NCBI GenBank assembly: GCA_963377175.1
Contig: CAUJNA010003779.1
Span: 272,891 to 336,890, forward strand
DNA: 64,000 nt
Direction: 5' to 3'
Source: Effrenium voratum
Taxonomy: Eukaryota; Sar; Dinophyceae; Suessiales; Symbiodiniaceae
Shown in pieces: positions 32,053 through 43,910 of the stretch. Below the pieces are notes generated by a model. That model had not been told where the DNA came from. It was given only the letters and a program-made list of their open reading frames with translations, and made no database searches. Both the position numbers and the translations under genes were made by a program. Numbering within the stretch: position 1 is the stretch's first letter; each line of letters opens with the position of its first letter.

Positions 32053-34085
32053 TGTTGCAACCTGCCGAGCTCTGCCCAACAATCGGGTTTCATTGGCATT
32101 GGCCCATCCAAACCAAACGCGAGACCGCCCGGATTTTATCATTATTTATCGCTGCCTGATTGGGAGTTAGAGCATGTTGATCTTCTTGGCTGTTTCCCTT
32201 TTATAAGACACTGCCAAGTCCGAAGAACATGATCAACTCCATCAGGGCCATTTGCTTTTGCTTTCGGCCGACTACCTTCGGTTGCCTCTCGGGTTGGGAT
32301 GATGAAGCGGAGACACGAGTGCCCTGCAAAGCGTCGGAAGATCACTCAGGATGGCCGGCTTCTACGGCGTTTTGGAGAGTGCCATGGGGGAGGATTTCCA
32401 CCGCTACTGTCCATACAACAATCCGCTAAACACGCAGAGATGCTTGATGATCGCCATGTGCCTCATTCAGGCTCGGGCGGCGTTCAACCTTGAAAGTGGG
32501 AGGCTTCAAAGCGTGGCGCCTTTGCTTTCGTCGATGCGTGTCAGGCGCAGGTGCCCGAGGTTATCGGAATGCAGACATACACCATGCTGGTTGAACAGAT
32601 CGAGCGGTTCGAAGATACTCTTTGGCCTGTACTTCGCGAGGAGCGGGATGGGGCTGGGGAGTTTTCGCGCGAGGTGATGTCTGGTTGATGAGGCTGCCCT
32701 GGATAATTTTTCTTGATGGGGAAGATGCCAGCCCCCACAAGCCGGTTTGGAGGGTCATTTAGGCCCAGCAAGTATCTTCAAATTTCAACTACTTGTTGTT
32801 GCTAGGGAGGCGGATTTCCCGCTCGTGCCTTGTGTGAAGTGCCGCCTGAGGAGGCTCGTGCTAACAGTCGCTGAAAAAGGGCTCTGTGTCATGTGTCACA
32901 GGCTCAGTTCCCAATCCCTGCGCTCGTGTGCTGCTTCTGCTTCCAAGAAGGAGTGAGCACGTTATGATGCTCAGTCCGTGTTTGCAGTTTCCTGGCGTCA
33001 ACACTTGGAGCGTGCTCCCCTGGTATGAGCCTACTCCCAGTCAAGTAAAATGGGCGCAGCACCTTTCCCATGAAATTAGCGTCGGAGTCCAGCGTCTTAC
33101 TATATGGAAGGAGCCAGGCCTCTCAGGGAGGGTCTGAGATATTTCCTTTCTAAAAAAAAGGATCTGGCGAGTTCAGTCTCGGAGCTTTACGTTCTGCCGT
33201 GGCAGGTATTGGAGAGTGAGGACAAGCAGATTGAGTTGGGCGAGGACGAGCCTCTGCCAGAAAAGTACAATTGTGACCGTATCCATCGTCCTGAGACAGA
33301 TCTCGTGCAGATTTCATCGGATTCCCAGGCAGGCGGGGAGTTGGGCAGCGAGCTTTTGAGCTGCCTGGACGGACGAGTGATCCATCGACATTTTTCTGCA
33401 GATTCAATCTTCACTTCTTTTTTCCCGGGCGTTGTGTTTTGAAAGGCATTTTTATCGTCGTGAGTATTTTGAGCCAGTTTGCGCATTCAAGCAGTGGTTT
33501 GATGTTTGTGCGGGCATTTTGCCCTTTTTGTTGCGGGTATTCGATTCACGGCGTTTTTGCTCCGTTTTGCGGGCACTTTGTGTTTTGGCAGCCGTTTGCA
33601 GGTATCTGCAGCGTTTTGGGCAATTGCAATTGCGGGCATTTGTGTGCGTTTGCGGGCAAACCTGGAACAACTACCCAAAATATCATTTTCTGGTTTTGAG
33701 TTTTGTTTCTGTGTGGATTTTTAGCTAGAATTCTGTGTTTTTTTTTGGGAGAGGGGCTAAGACTGCCGCATGAAGATTGTTGCAGAGTTGTTTTCATAAT
33801 GTTACTGTTAAATTGGACATTTCTTCATTGAAGCCTTTCCGGGTGTTGAGCTGTAGCGAGCGTTCCGGCTGTGACCTTGAACGACCACGCATCACTGCGG
33901 GGCGCCCCCAGAAATGGACAATCTGTCACAGTGCATCCAAACACAGATCAAGCAGGGTGCTCTTGAAGTATGCTTACACGTGGCTCTCCGTATCGTTTTC
34001 GGCGATTGAGTCATCTTTTCCAACGCATTGGTCCCTTGCCACTCTTTCCTCACAGGGCGACCGAGCCTGATAGAGGCCCCGAGCT
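32053..34085. other. low-copy region with one weak coding candidate
   Basis: 33104-33442 on the plus strand has a protein-like charged stretch (SVSELYVLPWQVLESEDKQ...) without a recognised family, and a shorter one lies at 32351-32677. Bases 33505-33665 are a degenerate repeat of TTTGCGGGCATTT. Nothing else is recognised. Confidence 0.35.
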
Positions 34086-34104
34086 CGAATGATGTGCAAC
34101 CCCA

Positions 34105-34800
34105 AAAGCATTCCTAAAGACATCCCCAATCACATGACTAGAGACAGACACCCGAACAAAAAGCAAGCCACAAAACGCAGTCCTCAACACATGTGTCCAC
34201 AAAGAGACTCCCACAAACAAAGCATTTTCAAAGACATGTCCAACAGCATAGATAGTTTTTCAAACATCTCCGAAGACATGCCCCAACGACGTCCCCATCG
34301 ACATCCAGAAAGACATCCCCAAATACATCACCCAAAACAACCGCAAAGACAACCGCAAAGACAACACCAAAAACATCTTCCAGGACATCCCCCCCAGACA
34401 CCTTGCAAAGACATCCGCACAGACGTCCACCAAAGACATCAACCAAGACAACCGCAAAGGCCGTTTGTGGACATCCCCGAGACACCTTCCAAAGACGCCC
34501 CAGAAACAGACCCAAAGACATCTCCAAAGACACAAACAAAGACCCAAAGACATTCCCCAAAGACGGCCGCAAAGACAGCACCAAAAGACATCCGCAAAAG
34601 CTTTTTTCCAAGACACCTGCCAAAGACATCACAGACATCCACCAAAGACATCACCCGAGACAACAGCAAAGACATCCCCAAAGACAGTCATGATATCCCC
34701 CCCCCAAAGACCCAAAGACATCAAGACAACCTCCCGAAAGACACCCCCAAAGACACCCCAAAGACGTCCCTCGAAGACACTTCCCAAGAGACTTTTCAAT
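34105..34800. repeat. 6/12-bp minisatellite of AAAGACATCC
   Basis: Imperfect units CAAAGACATCCC, CAAAGACAACCG and CAAAGACGTCC over about 700 bases. The frame stays open on both strands because the unit is a multiple of three. Low-complexity translation, not a gene. Confidence 0.92.
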
Positions 34801-37540
34801 GACATTCCCAGGGTCGAATCTGCGTGCCAAGCTCCCAAGGGCTGCGCGTGCCACGAAGCTTGAAATGAGCTTGCCGCGAATTCAAACTCAGACACAGTAC
34901 GTATTGCGCCTGTCACGAATTCCAAATTTGACACTTTTCTGACGCGTATCCAATAGTAGCATGGGACTGCGGCACCAGATTGCCCGCGACCGGTTTTGAC
35001 AAACTATAAGCTCACCCAAAACGAGCCGATTGCACGACAGGGCCAACGAACATGACACGCAAACGCTTGGACGCACATTCCAAGCAAGACACCTCAAAAC
35101 GACCTCTCCTGAAATGCAAATCCGAAGGACATGGCAACGCAGGCGCGCACCCCCTCAACGCTGCGCCTGCGGCGAAAACAGCGCCTTTGCATCCATTCAA
35201 AGCGCACTTTTTTCGGGAATCCAACTGGGAGACGTGCCGCGACACTTGCGAACGCTTGGCGAATCGCGAACGCTTGCCAACGCTTCGCGAAAGCTTCGCG
35301 AACGTAAACACATAGATTCTGGTGACTTCCCAACACCCAGGCCCCCAACATCTAAACGGGAGCCCTTCTGTCACGGATGGTGCAGCGCCCACCCATCTCC
35401 TGTTTTCTCGAGAAACCCGCGGCTCTGCCAGATGCGTGCGGGCTCCGCTGCGATGTCAGCTGCGCTGATGTCAGCTGCAGATGCCAGCCATCAGCTTCTG
35501 GATGCTCACAAGTTGAACAGTTCCATGGATGTGACCATTCAGAAGCTCCATCAAGTGTGGCGTCCTGTGTGCAGCCTGGCACGCATTGGTCTCCAAACCC
35601 TTCAGCTAGCAAAGCGCCGGCAATCGCGCTGCGAAGTTAAACCCTTTAAATGCGCATGGGGACATGAGCTTTGAGTCCTTACCAAGCCACTTTTCCATCT
35701 CTGCGCCCGTGTCTATTCAGGTGGCTGTTATGTGTGGACACCGAAAGCTTGGCGAGATGGTGTTGAGGGATTCGCTTGTGATCGGTACGGGTATTTGTTC
35801 GGCGTTTGCGCACATCCAGGCATGATGTGAAAGGTGGGAAGCTGACTGCAATCAGGGTTACCTTCCATGTATGAACAAGGTGAACAAGTAAGCCAGACCG
35901 TCAGTTTTCTGGTGCCCAGAGTCATTCGCCTAGTCACGAAAGCATTAGCGATCCTGGGGTGTGGTGCTTTTTAGCCTTGCCGTCTTCCCTTGCGCCTTCT
36001 TGGCCTTGTTCCGCACCGCCTTGTCTTAGGGCGTTTCTGCCACAAGTTTGACTGGCACGGTACTTGCAGAGGCAACATGTGGTTTCGTAGTGATGCGGTC
36101 GCCTGGCGCACGTTGCCCGCTGCCCGCTGCGTGTGCCGCCATCACCCGGCTCCGCCCAGCCTAGTCAATTTGCGCTCTTCCATCCGCGTTGTGATTCCTC
36201 CGTCGTAGAAGTAGTCCAGGCGCCGAACGCTGGGAAGGATTGACACGAGTGATGCTGCTGTGTTGCCGGCCAGCTCGTGAACTCCCAACCCTGGCCCGAT
36301 GCCAATGACAGCATTTGGTACCCGTCGACAAGCGCGGAGCGACGAGCGCGGCGACGTGCTTCACCTGACGCTGCAACATGCTCTCCCTGATATGACGTTT
36401 AGCAGCCGCCCCCGCCCTTCAATATGCTCTCGTTTCCGCCCCGCTCAAGTTTTGGGCGCAGTTCGCAGCTGGGTCAATCGCGCATTTCAGGGGGGCGATT
36501 TACAGCAGCCCGTATTCTCTGGGTAGGTGACATGAGCCCTGCTTGTGGTTCTCTTGCGAGGTTCTGTGCTGGATTGCGACCCAAGCAACTACTGGGACAT
36601 TTTCCTGCGCCACCACCACCACACGGCGATGCTGCAGGAACACAGCCGAGATCCAAGGGCAGTTCGCTCAGACATCCGCACTCGGCTGAAGCTGCAGAAC
36701 AAGGTGCAAAGGCGGGATGTGGGTCAAGATGATGGAGAGACGATATACTATGTTTTAGGTTCCGCTGTCGAGTTCATTCAAGATTAATTTAGGTTTGTTT
36801 GTCGCTCCTCATTGCGCAGACGAAGGCAACCACGCACACACATGCTTGGCTAGCGTACAAATAGTCCGGGCAGGAAAGTTGCTACCGCTGATCACACAAA
36901 CTCGTCAGCCGGAATGTTTACTCTTTGTATGCCCCCGGATGGTTCGGGGAAGCGCTGTGCAGCTTGTTTACACAGAATCTTTGTAGACAATCGCGAGGCA
37001 TCAGGTCTACTCGGAATCTTTGTATGTTGGTTCGTTGCCGAGACATCAGGCAAGAACCCGGCAGAACAGGGCAGTTTGCACGACATAGGTTCATGCTCGC
37101 ATGTTTGTTGCCCTGTACCCCCTCCCTCAGAGTGGTGCCAATGACAGGTTCACTACTTTGCACTCTTTTTGCAGCGGTTCTCTCGGGTTTCCTCTGCTTG
37201 TATGTTAGTTGCCGTGTATCTGCCCCCTGCTTCAAGCGTCATGCGCGGCACATGCTGCTGCTGCTCCAAGTGAAGATACGCCAAGCAACTGGCATTTATG
37301 CAACAGGGTATTGTTTCCTGCCAAATTGGTCCGGTGGCTTTCCCGCAGGTTCATCTCAAAGCACCACGCAGACGTCAGCTTTGTGCAGAGCTTTGCTCGA
37401 TTTGGGCAAGAGCAGAGTGGGTCGGTGGACATCTTCCACACCTACAACGAGCGCAACAGGAGACTTGCGAAGATTTAAGCAAGGAGCCGAGCGACGTACG
37501 GAAGCACACAACAATGGCATGGCAGCGCATGTATGAAATG
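34801..37540. other. low-copy region, no gene recognised
   Basis: Frames at 35030-35674 (214 residues) and 36925-37536 (203 residues) on the plus strand lack motifs and change composition along their length. A cluster of GCGAACGCTT and TTCGCGAAAGCTTCGCGAA words sits at about 35240-35310. Confidence 0.4.
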
Positions 37541-39573
37541 TATGTATGCCTGTAATGCAATGAAATGCAATGAAATGTAGCATTGATTATTGCAATGTGC
37601 TGTAATGCAACGTAATGTAATGTAACGTAACGTGGCGTAGCGCAAAGCAATGTAATGTAATGTATGGTGATGCAATGTAACGTGTTTATGTAGTGTAACG
37701 TAATGCATACATACATGCATACACAACATAACACAACATAGCAGAACATACCATACCATTACACACACACATACATACATACATGCATGCATGCATGCAT
37801 GCATGCATGCATACATACTTGCAGTACAATACATGACACTACATACACAAATACATCACATACATACGTACGTACGTACTTACGTACGTACATACATACA
37901 CACATACACAACATTACGTTTCGTGACGCTATATATGAAATGGTTGTATGTATGTACGTATGTATGTATTTACGTATGTGCGTATGTATTGTATTGATCC
38001 AATGACATGCAATGCCGTGCAAGGAAAGGCAATGTAATGCAACGTGATGCGTTCTATATCTGCAAGTATGTGTGTAAAGTAATGCGCTCAAATGCAATGT
38101 AGTGTAATGTTGTCAATGTACGTAAATGTAATGTGAGGTACGGTCAGGCAAGGCATTATATGCAAGTATGTATGCATGCATGCATGCATGTATGTATGAA
38201 TGAATGAATGAATGAATGAATGAATGAATGAATGAATGAATGAAATGTAGTTGTGTATGTATGTAAGTATGTATGTAAGGTAATGTAAGTAATGTATGTA
38301 TGTACTGTACTGTACTGCACTGTACTGTACGGTAACGTAATGTAATGTGATGTGATGTATGTATGTAATGTAATGTACTGTAATGTAAAGTTCTATAATG
38401 TAATGTAATGTATGTATGTAATGTAATATAATGTAATGCAATGTAATGTATTGCAATGCAATGCATTGCAGTGCAATAAATGCAATGTATGTAATATGCA
38501 ATGTAATGTATGTAATGTATGTAGTCTATGCAGGGTATGTTATGTATGTATGTATGGACATGCGCTGTATTATAATGTAATGTGTTATAAACATGTAATG
38601 TAATATAGTGTGATGTAATGCAATGTATGTAGGTATGTATGTATGTATGTATGCATGTATGTATGTATGTATGTATGTATGTAACGCTATGACATTTTAT
38701 GCAATGTAATGTAATGTAGTGTAACGTAATGTAATGTAATGCAATGCAATGTAACGCAATGTAGTTTACTGCAAGTATGTATGTATGGAATGTATGCATG
38801 TGTGTATGTAATTCGATGTAATGTAATGCAATGCAATGCAATGCAATGCAATGTAATGTAATGTCATGTCATGGATGTATGTATCTAGTGTATGTAATGT
38901 ATGCAATGTATTCAGTGTATGTACTGTGTGTGATGTATGTAATGTATGTTTGTTGGCATGTATGTTTGTATGTATGCATGTATGTATGTATGTAGATACG
39001 TATGTAAGGTAATGTATGTAGGTAGGTAGGTAGGTAGGTAGGTAGGTAGGTATTGTATGTGTGTATGTAATGTAATGTAATGTAATGTAATGTAATGTAA
39101 TGTAATGTATTGTAAGTATGTATGTATGTATGAATGAATGTATGTGTGTATGTATGTATGTAATGTATGTATGTATGTATGTATGTATGTATGTATGTAT
39201 GTATGTATGTATGTATGTATGCAATGTAATGTACTTTAGTGCAATGTAATGTAATGTGATATTTGTATGTGTGTCATGCATGTGTGTACGTAATGCAATG
39301 TAATGTACTGCAAGTATGTATGTATGTATGTATGTATGTATGTATGGAATGTATGTATGTATGTATGTATGTAGTGCGATGTAGTGTAATGCAACGCAAT
39401 GCAATGCAATGCAATGTAATGCAATGCAATGTACTGTAATGTTTTGTATGTATGTATGTATCTATCTATTGTGTTCCATGTATGCAATGTATGTAGTGAG
39501 GTGTAGGTATTATATGTTATGTATGTAATGTATGTAATGCATGTAATGTGTAATGTATGTATACATACATATA

Positions 39574-39607
<34 letters not shown>

Positions 39608-39825
39608 CATGTATGTATGTATGTATGTATGTATGTAATGTATGTATGCATGTATCTATGTAGTGTAATGTATGTATTGTATTGCATTGTATTGTATTGT
39701 ATTGTTCTGTATTGTATTGTATTGTATGTAGGTATGTATGTATGTAATGTATGTAATGTATGTAATGTATGTATGTAATGTAATGTAATGTAATGTAATG
39801 TAATGTATGTATGTATGTATGTATG

Positions 39826-39856
<31 letters not shown>

Positions 39857-39893
39857 TGTAATGTAATGTATGTATGTATGTAATGTATGTATG

Positions 39894-39924
<31 letters not shown>

Positions 39925-40002
39925 TGTAATGTAATGTAATGTAATGTAATGTAATGTAATGTAATGTAATGTAATGTAATGTAATGTATGTATGTATGTA
40001 TG

Positions 40003-40033
<31 letters not shown>

Positions 40034-40107
40034 TGTATGTATGTATGTATGTATGTATGTATGTATGTATGTATGTATGTATGTATGTATGTATGTATGT
40101 ATGTATG

Positions 40108-40138
<31 letters not shown>

Positions 40139-40161
40139 TGTATGTATGTATGTAATGTATG

Positions 40162-40192
<31 letters not shown>

Positions 40193-40228
40193 TGTGTATG
40201 TATGTATGTATGTATGTATGTATGTATG

Positions 40229-40259
<31 letters not shown>

Positions 40260-40273
40260 TGTATGTATGTATG

Positions 40274-40304
<31 letters not shown>

Positions 40305-40346
40305 TGTATGTATGTATGTATGTATGTATGTATGTATGTATGTATG

Positions 40347-40377
<31 letters not shown>

Positions 40378-40475
40378 TGTATGTATGTATGTATGTATGT
40401 ATGTATGTATGTATGTATGTATGTATGTATGTATGTATGTATGTATGTATGTATGTATGTATGTATGTATGTATG

Positions 40476-40506
<31 letters not shown>

Positions 40507-40508
40507 TG

Positions 40509-40539
<31 letters not shown>

Positions 40540-40887
40540 TGTAATGTAATGTAATGTAATGTATGTATGTATGTATGTATGTATGTATGTATGTATGTAT
40601 GTATGTATGTATGTATGTATGTATGTATGTATGTATGTATGTATGTATGTATGTATGTATGTATGTATGTATGTATGTATGTGTATGTATGTATGTATGT
40701 ATGTATGTATGTATGTATGTATGTATGTATGTATGTATGTATGTATGTATGTATGTATGTATGTATGTATGTATGTATGTATGTATGTATGTATGTATGT
40801 ATGTATGTATGTATGTATGTATGTATGTATGTATGTATGTATGTATGTATGTATGTATGTATGTATGTATGTATGTATGTATGTATG

Positions 40888-40918
<31 letters not shown>

Positions 40919-41153
40919 TGTAATGTAATGTAATGTAATGTAATGTATGTATGTATGTATGTATGTATGTATGTATGTATGTATGTATGTATGTATGTAT
41001 GTATGTATGTATGTATGTATGTATGTATGTATGTATGTATGTATGTATGTATGTATGTATGTATGTATGTATGTATGTATGTATGTATGTATGTATGTAT
41101 GTATGTATGTATGTATGTATGTATGTATGTATGTATGTATGTATGTATGTATG

Positions 41154-41184
<31 letters not shown>

Positions 41185-41305
41185 TGTATGTATGTATGTA
41201 TGTATGTATGTATGTATGTATGTATGTATGTATGTATGATGTATGTATGTATGTATGTATGTATGTATGTATGTATGTATGTATGTATGTATGTATGTAT
41301 GTATG

Positions 41306-41336
<31 letters not shown>

Positions 41337-41491
41337 TGTATGTATGTTTGTATGTATGTATGTATGTATGTAATGTATGTATGTATGTATGTATGTATGT
41401 ATGTATGTATGTATGTATGTATGTATGTATGTATGTATGTATGTATGTATGTATGTATGTATGTATGTATGTATGTATGTATGTATGTATG

Positions 41492-41522
<31 letters not shown>

Positions 41523-41667
41523 TGTAATGTAATGTAATGTATGTATGTATGTATGTATGTATGTATGTATGTATGTATGTATGTATGTATGTATGTATGT
41601 ATGTATGTATGTATGTATGTATGTATGTATGTATGTATGTATGTATGTATGTATGTATGTATGTATG

Positions 41668-41698
<31 letters not shown>

Positions 41699-41896
41699 TG
41701 TATGTATGTATGTATGTAATGATGTAATGTAATGTATGTATGTAATGTAATGTATGTATGTATGTATGTATGTATGTATGTATGTATGTATGTATGTATG
41801 TATGTATGTATGTATGTATGTATGTATGTATGTATGTATGTATGTATGTATGTATGTATGTATGTATGTATGTATGTATGTATGTATGTATGTATG

Positions 41897-41927
<31 letters not shown>

Positions 41928-42370
41928 TATATGTATGTATGTTTGTATGTATGTATGTATATAATGTATGTGTATGTATGTATGTATGTACGTATGTATG
42001 TAATGTATGTATGTATGTATGTAATGTAATGTAATGTATGTATGTATGTATGTAATGTATGTATGTATGTATGTAATGTATGTAATGTATGTATGTATGT
42101 AATGTAATGTAATGTATGTATGTAATGTAATGTAATGTAATGTAATGTAATGTAATGTAATGTAATGTAATGTATGTATGTAATGTAATGTAATGTATGT
42201 AATGTATGTATGAATGTAATGTATTTTGAATGTAATGTAATGCATTGCGTAATGTAACGTAATGTGATGTAATGTATTTTTTTTGTGAATGTATGTATGC
42301 AATGCATGTATTCTCATGTTGTGTATGGTATTGTATGTAATGTATGTAGTGTATTTTATGTATGTAGCCT
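37540..42370. repeat. 4.8-kb ATGT/AATGT microsatellite
   Basis: 39780-42200 are nearly pure (ATGT)n interrupted by (AATGT)n blocks. 37540-39540 are progressively degenerate. Polarity inverts: at about 37700-37910 the plus strand reads CATA, passing through self-complementary GCATGCAT and ACGTACGT tracts to TGTA. A small palindromic switch TACATACATATATATATATA is at about 39559-39578. Any long frame here is only the repeat translated. Confidence 0.98.
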
Positions 42371-42462
42371 TGTGGGAGACAGATCCTTTGAGAAGAGCGG
42401 GAGGGTGCCAACCATGGTCCGTTTGAACAAATATTGGAAGATGTGCTATCCATTTAAGGTCC

Positions 42463-42714
42463 CGTGCGAAAAGAAAATATCCGAGGAAGGCCCTCTTGCA
42501 GTTTGCGAAGACCACCTTGCGATCCTTGCCGGAAGACAGAGCCGTGCGGTTGGTGGATCGGATCGAGCTGTCGAAAGTGTTGCAGAAGAATGCGACCAAG
42601 TTGAGCATGGAAGAGGAGGAGGAGATGCGCGACATGGACGAGGACCAGACTGACACGGACGACGAGCAAGATGAGGACGAGGTGGAGCAGACTGAGCACA
42701 CTGAGCTGAATTGA
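42463..42714 (+). CDS. candidate terminal exon with acidic C-terminus
   Basis: Reads RAKRKYPRKALLQFAKTTLR, then DRAVRLVDRIELSKVLQKNA, then a Glu/Asp-rich tail (EEEEEMRDMDEDQTDTDDEQ) to TGA at 42715. A basic amphipathic part followed by an acidic tail is typical of nuclear or nucleolar proteins, but the family is not recognised and the 5' boundary is unknown. It directly follows the degenerate end of the ATGT array. Confidence 0.35.
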   Translation, partial: RAKRKYPRKALLQFAKTTLRSLPEDRAVRLVDRIELSKVLQKNATKLSMEEEEEMRDMDEDQTDTDDEQDEDEVEQTEHTELN

Positions 42715-42717
42715 GGA

Positions 42718-43910
42718 TCGTGCTGAAACAGTTGCGGGTGGAAAGCCTGCGTAACAGCTAGAGCGTGGTACGACCGTACCCCCAGCCACACAGCCCCACC
42801 TGTGGGACCGATCAAGAGCAACTTGGGTTCTAGGGCTTTGTCTGTCGCCACGCGTTTTCCGCCGCGCCAAGGCAAGCAGCTCCCGAGCCGCACGCTCGTT
42901 CCACTGCCCTGCTCTACGAAGGCCATCAGCTAGTCGAGAGCATGGACGAAGGCGAAGGCCGCGAGAGTGCGTTCGCGCGCTTGCCTTAGGAAACCCTTTT
43001 GGCTGGGCCCTTCTTTGCCGCAGGGATGCTAGAGTCACAAGCTGAACTCTACCTTTCCGCACGTTTGTTTCCCCAAAGATGTAAAGTTTCACAATGCAAG
43101 TTGCTGCCGCAAGAGGGCCAGCTGCTGCCAAAAAAAGCGGGGGAGCCTGACGCCAGCTTTGGAAAGCAGGCTTACCGGCAGCCAGCCTTCCTCCTCAATA
43201 ATGCTGGAATGTTGGGCAGAGGGTTACTGCCCTCTATGTTGGGCGCGGAGAGAGGGGTTGCGGTCGCTTTGAGTATGGCAAACATGTTTCTATAAACACT
43301 GCGAACTGCCTGTGACGCGGGGTGCGGAGGATGGGGCCGGCGACGACGGAGAAGACGGCGTCGCAGCAGGCGAAGGCGCCGCAGGAGCAGAAGAAGAAGA
43401 AGGAGATGGTGGAAGAAGGTTGTGGAAGCGGTGGTGGACGTCGTTGTAGCGGCACGCCCGGTCGTCGTTTTGCGCAATTGTTCGCTGGAGATTGTTGCCT
43501 TTTCTGGGGTAGCCTGCCACCTAAAGGTCCCAGACTTTTTGTTCCCTGAAACTGAAGCGCAAATTTTGAGGGCGACAGGCTTTGCGTCTGCTTGGTTTCA
43601 AGTTGCCTCCTTGGTTTGAAGGCCTGCGCGCCCACTTGCTGAGCACCATAGGTGGAAGGTGGCAAGCTCCCCTCTCCTATTTGCTAGAAGTGCCTCGTTA
43701 GGCACAGGGGTGCCCCAAAAGATGAGAACACAGGCCAAGCGTGTTTCTGTGTTGGCCTTGAAGGGAGGTTGTTTTAGCAATTTGGCTGGAGTGTTCGTGT
43801 GGGACTGGGGAGCTGACTACAGCGCGTTTGCTGTCGCCAGGTTTCACTCCCTCAGCCCACCTTCGGAAGTTGCAGCGTCTTGCATGTTCCACACACCCCT
43901 ACGAGACCTG
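42718..43910. other. low-copy spacer, no gene recognised
   Basis: Contains a GAAGAAG/GCAGGAG purine-rich patch at about 43370-43440. Frames overlap on both strands without motifs. Confidence 0.4.

Noticed and set aside
34089..34802. 237-residue frame
   Set aside because: Translation of the AAAGACATCC minisatellite with no conserved unique part.
39510..42926. 1138-residue minus-strand frame
   Set aside because: It is the ATGT microsatellite read as IHTYIHTY. Only the first part (to about 42370) is non-repetitive, and it is antisense to a better candidate exon.
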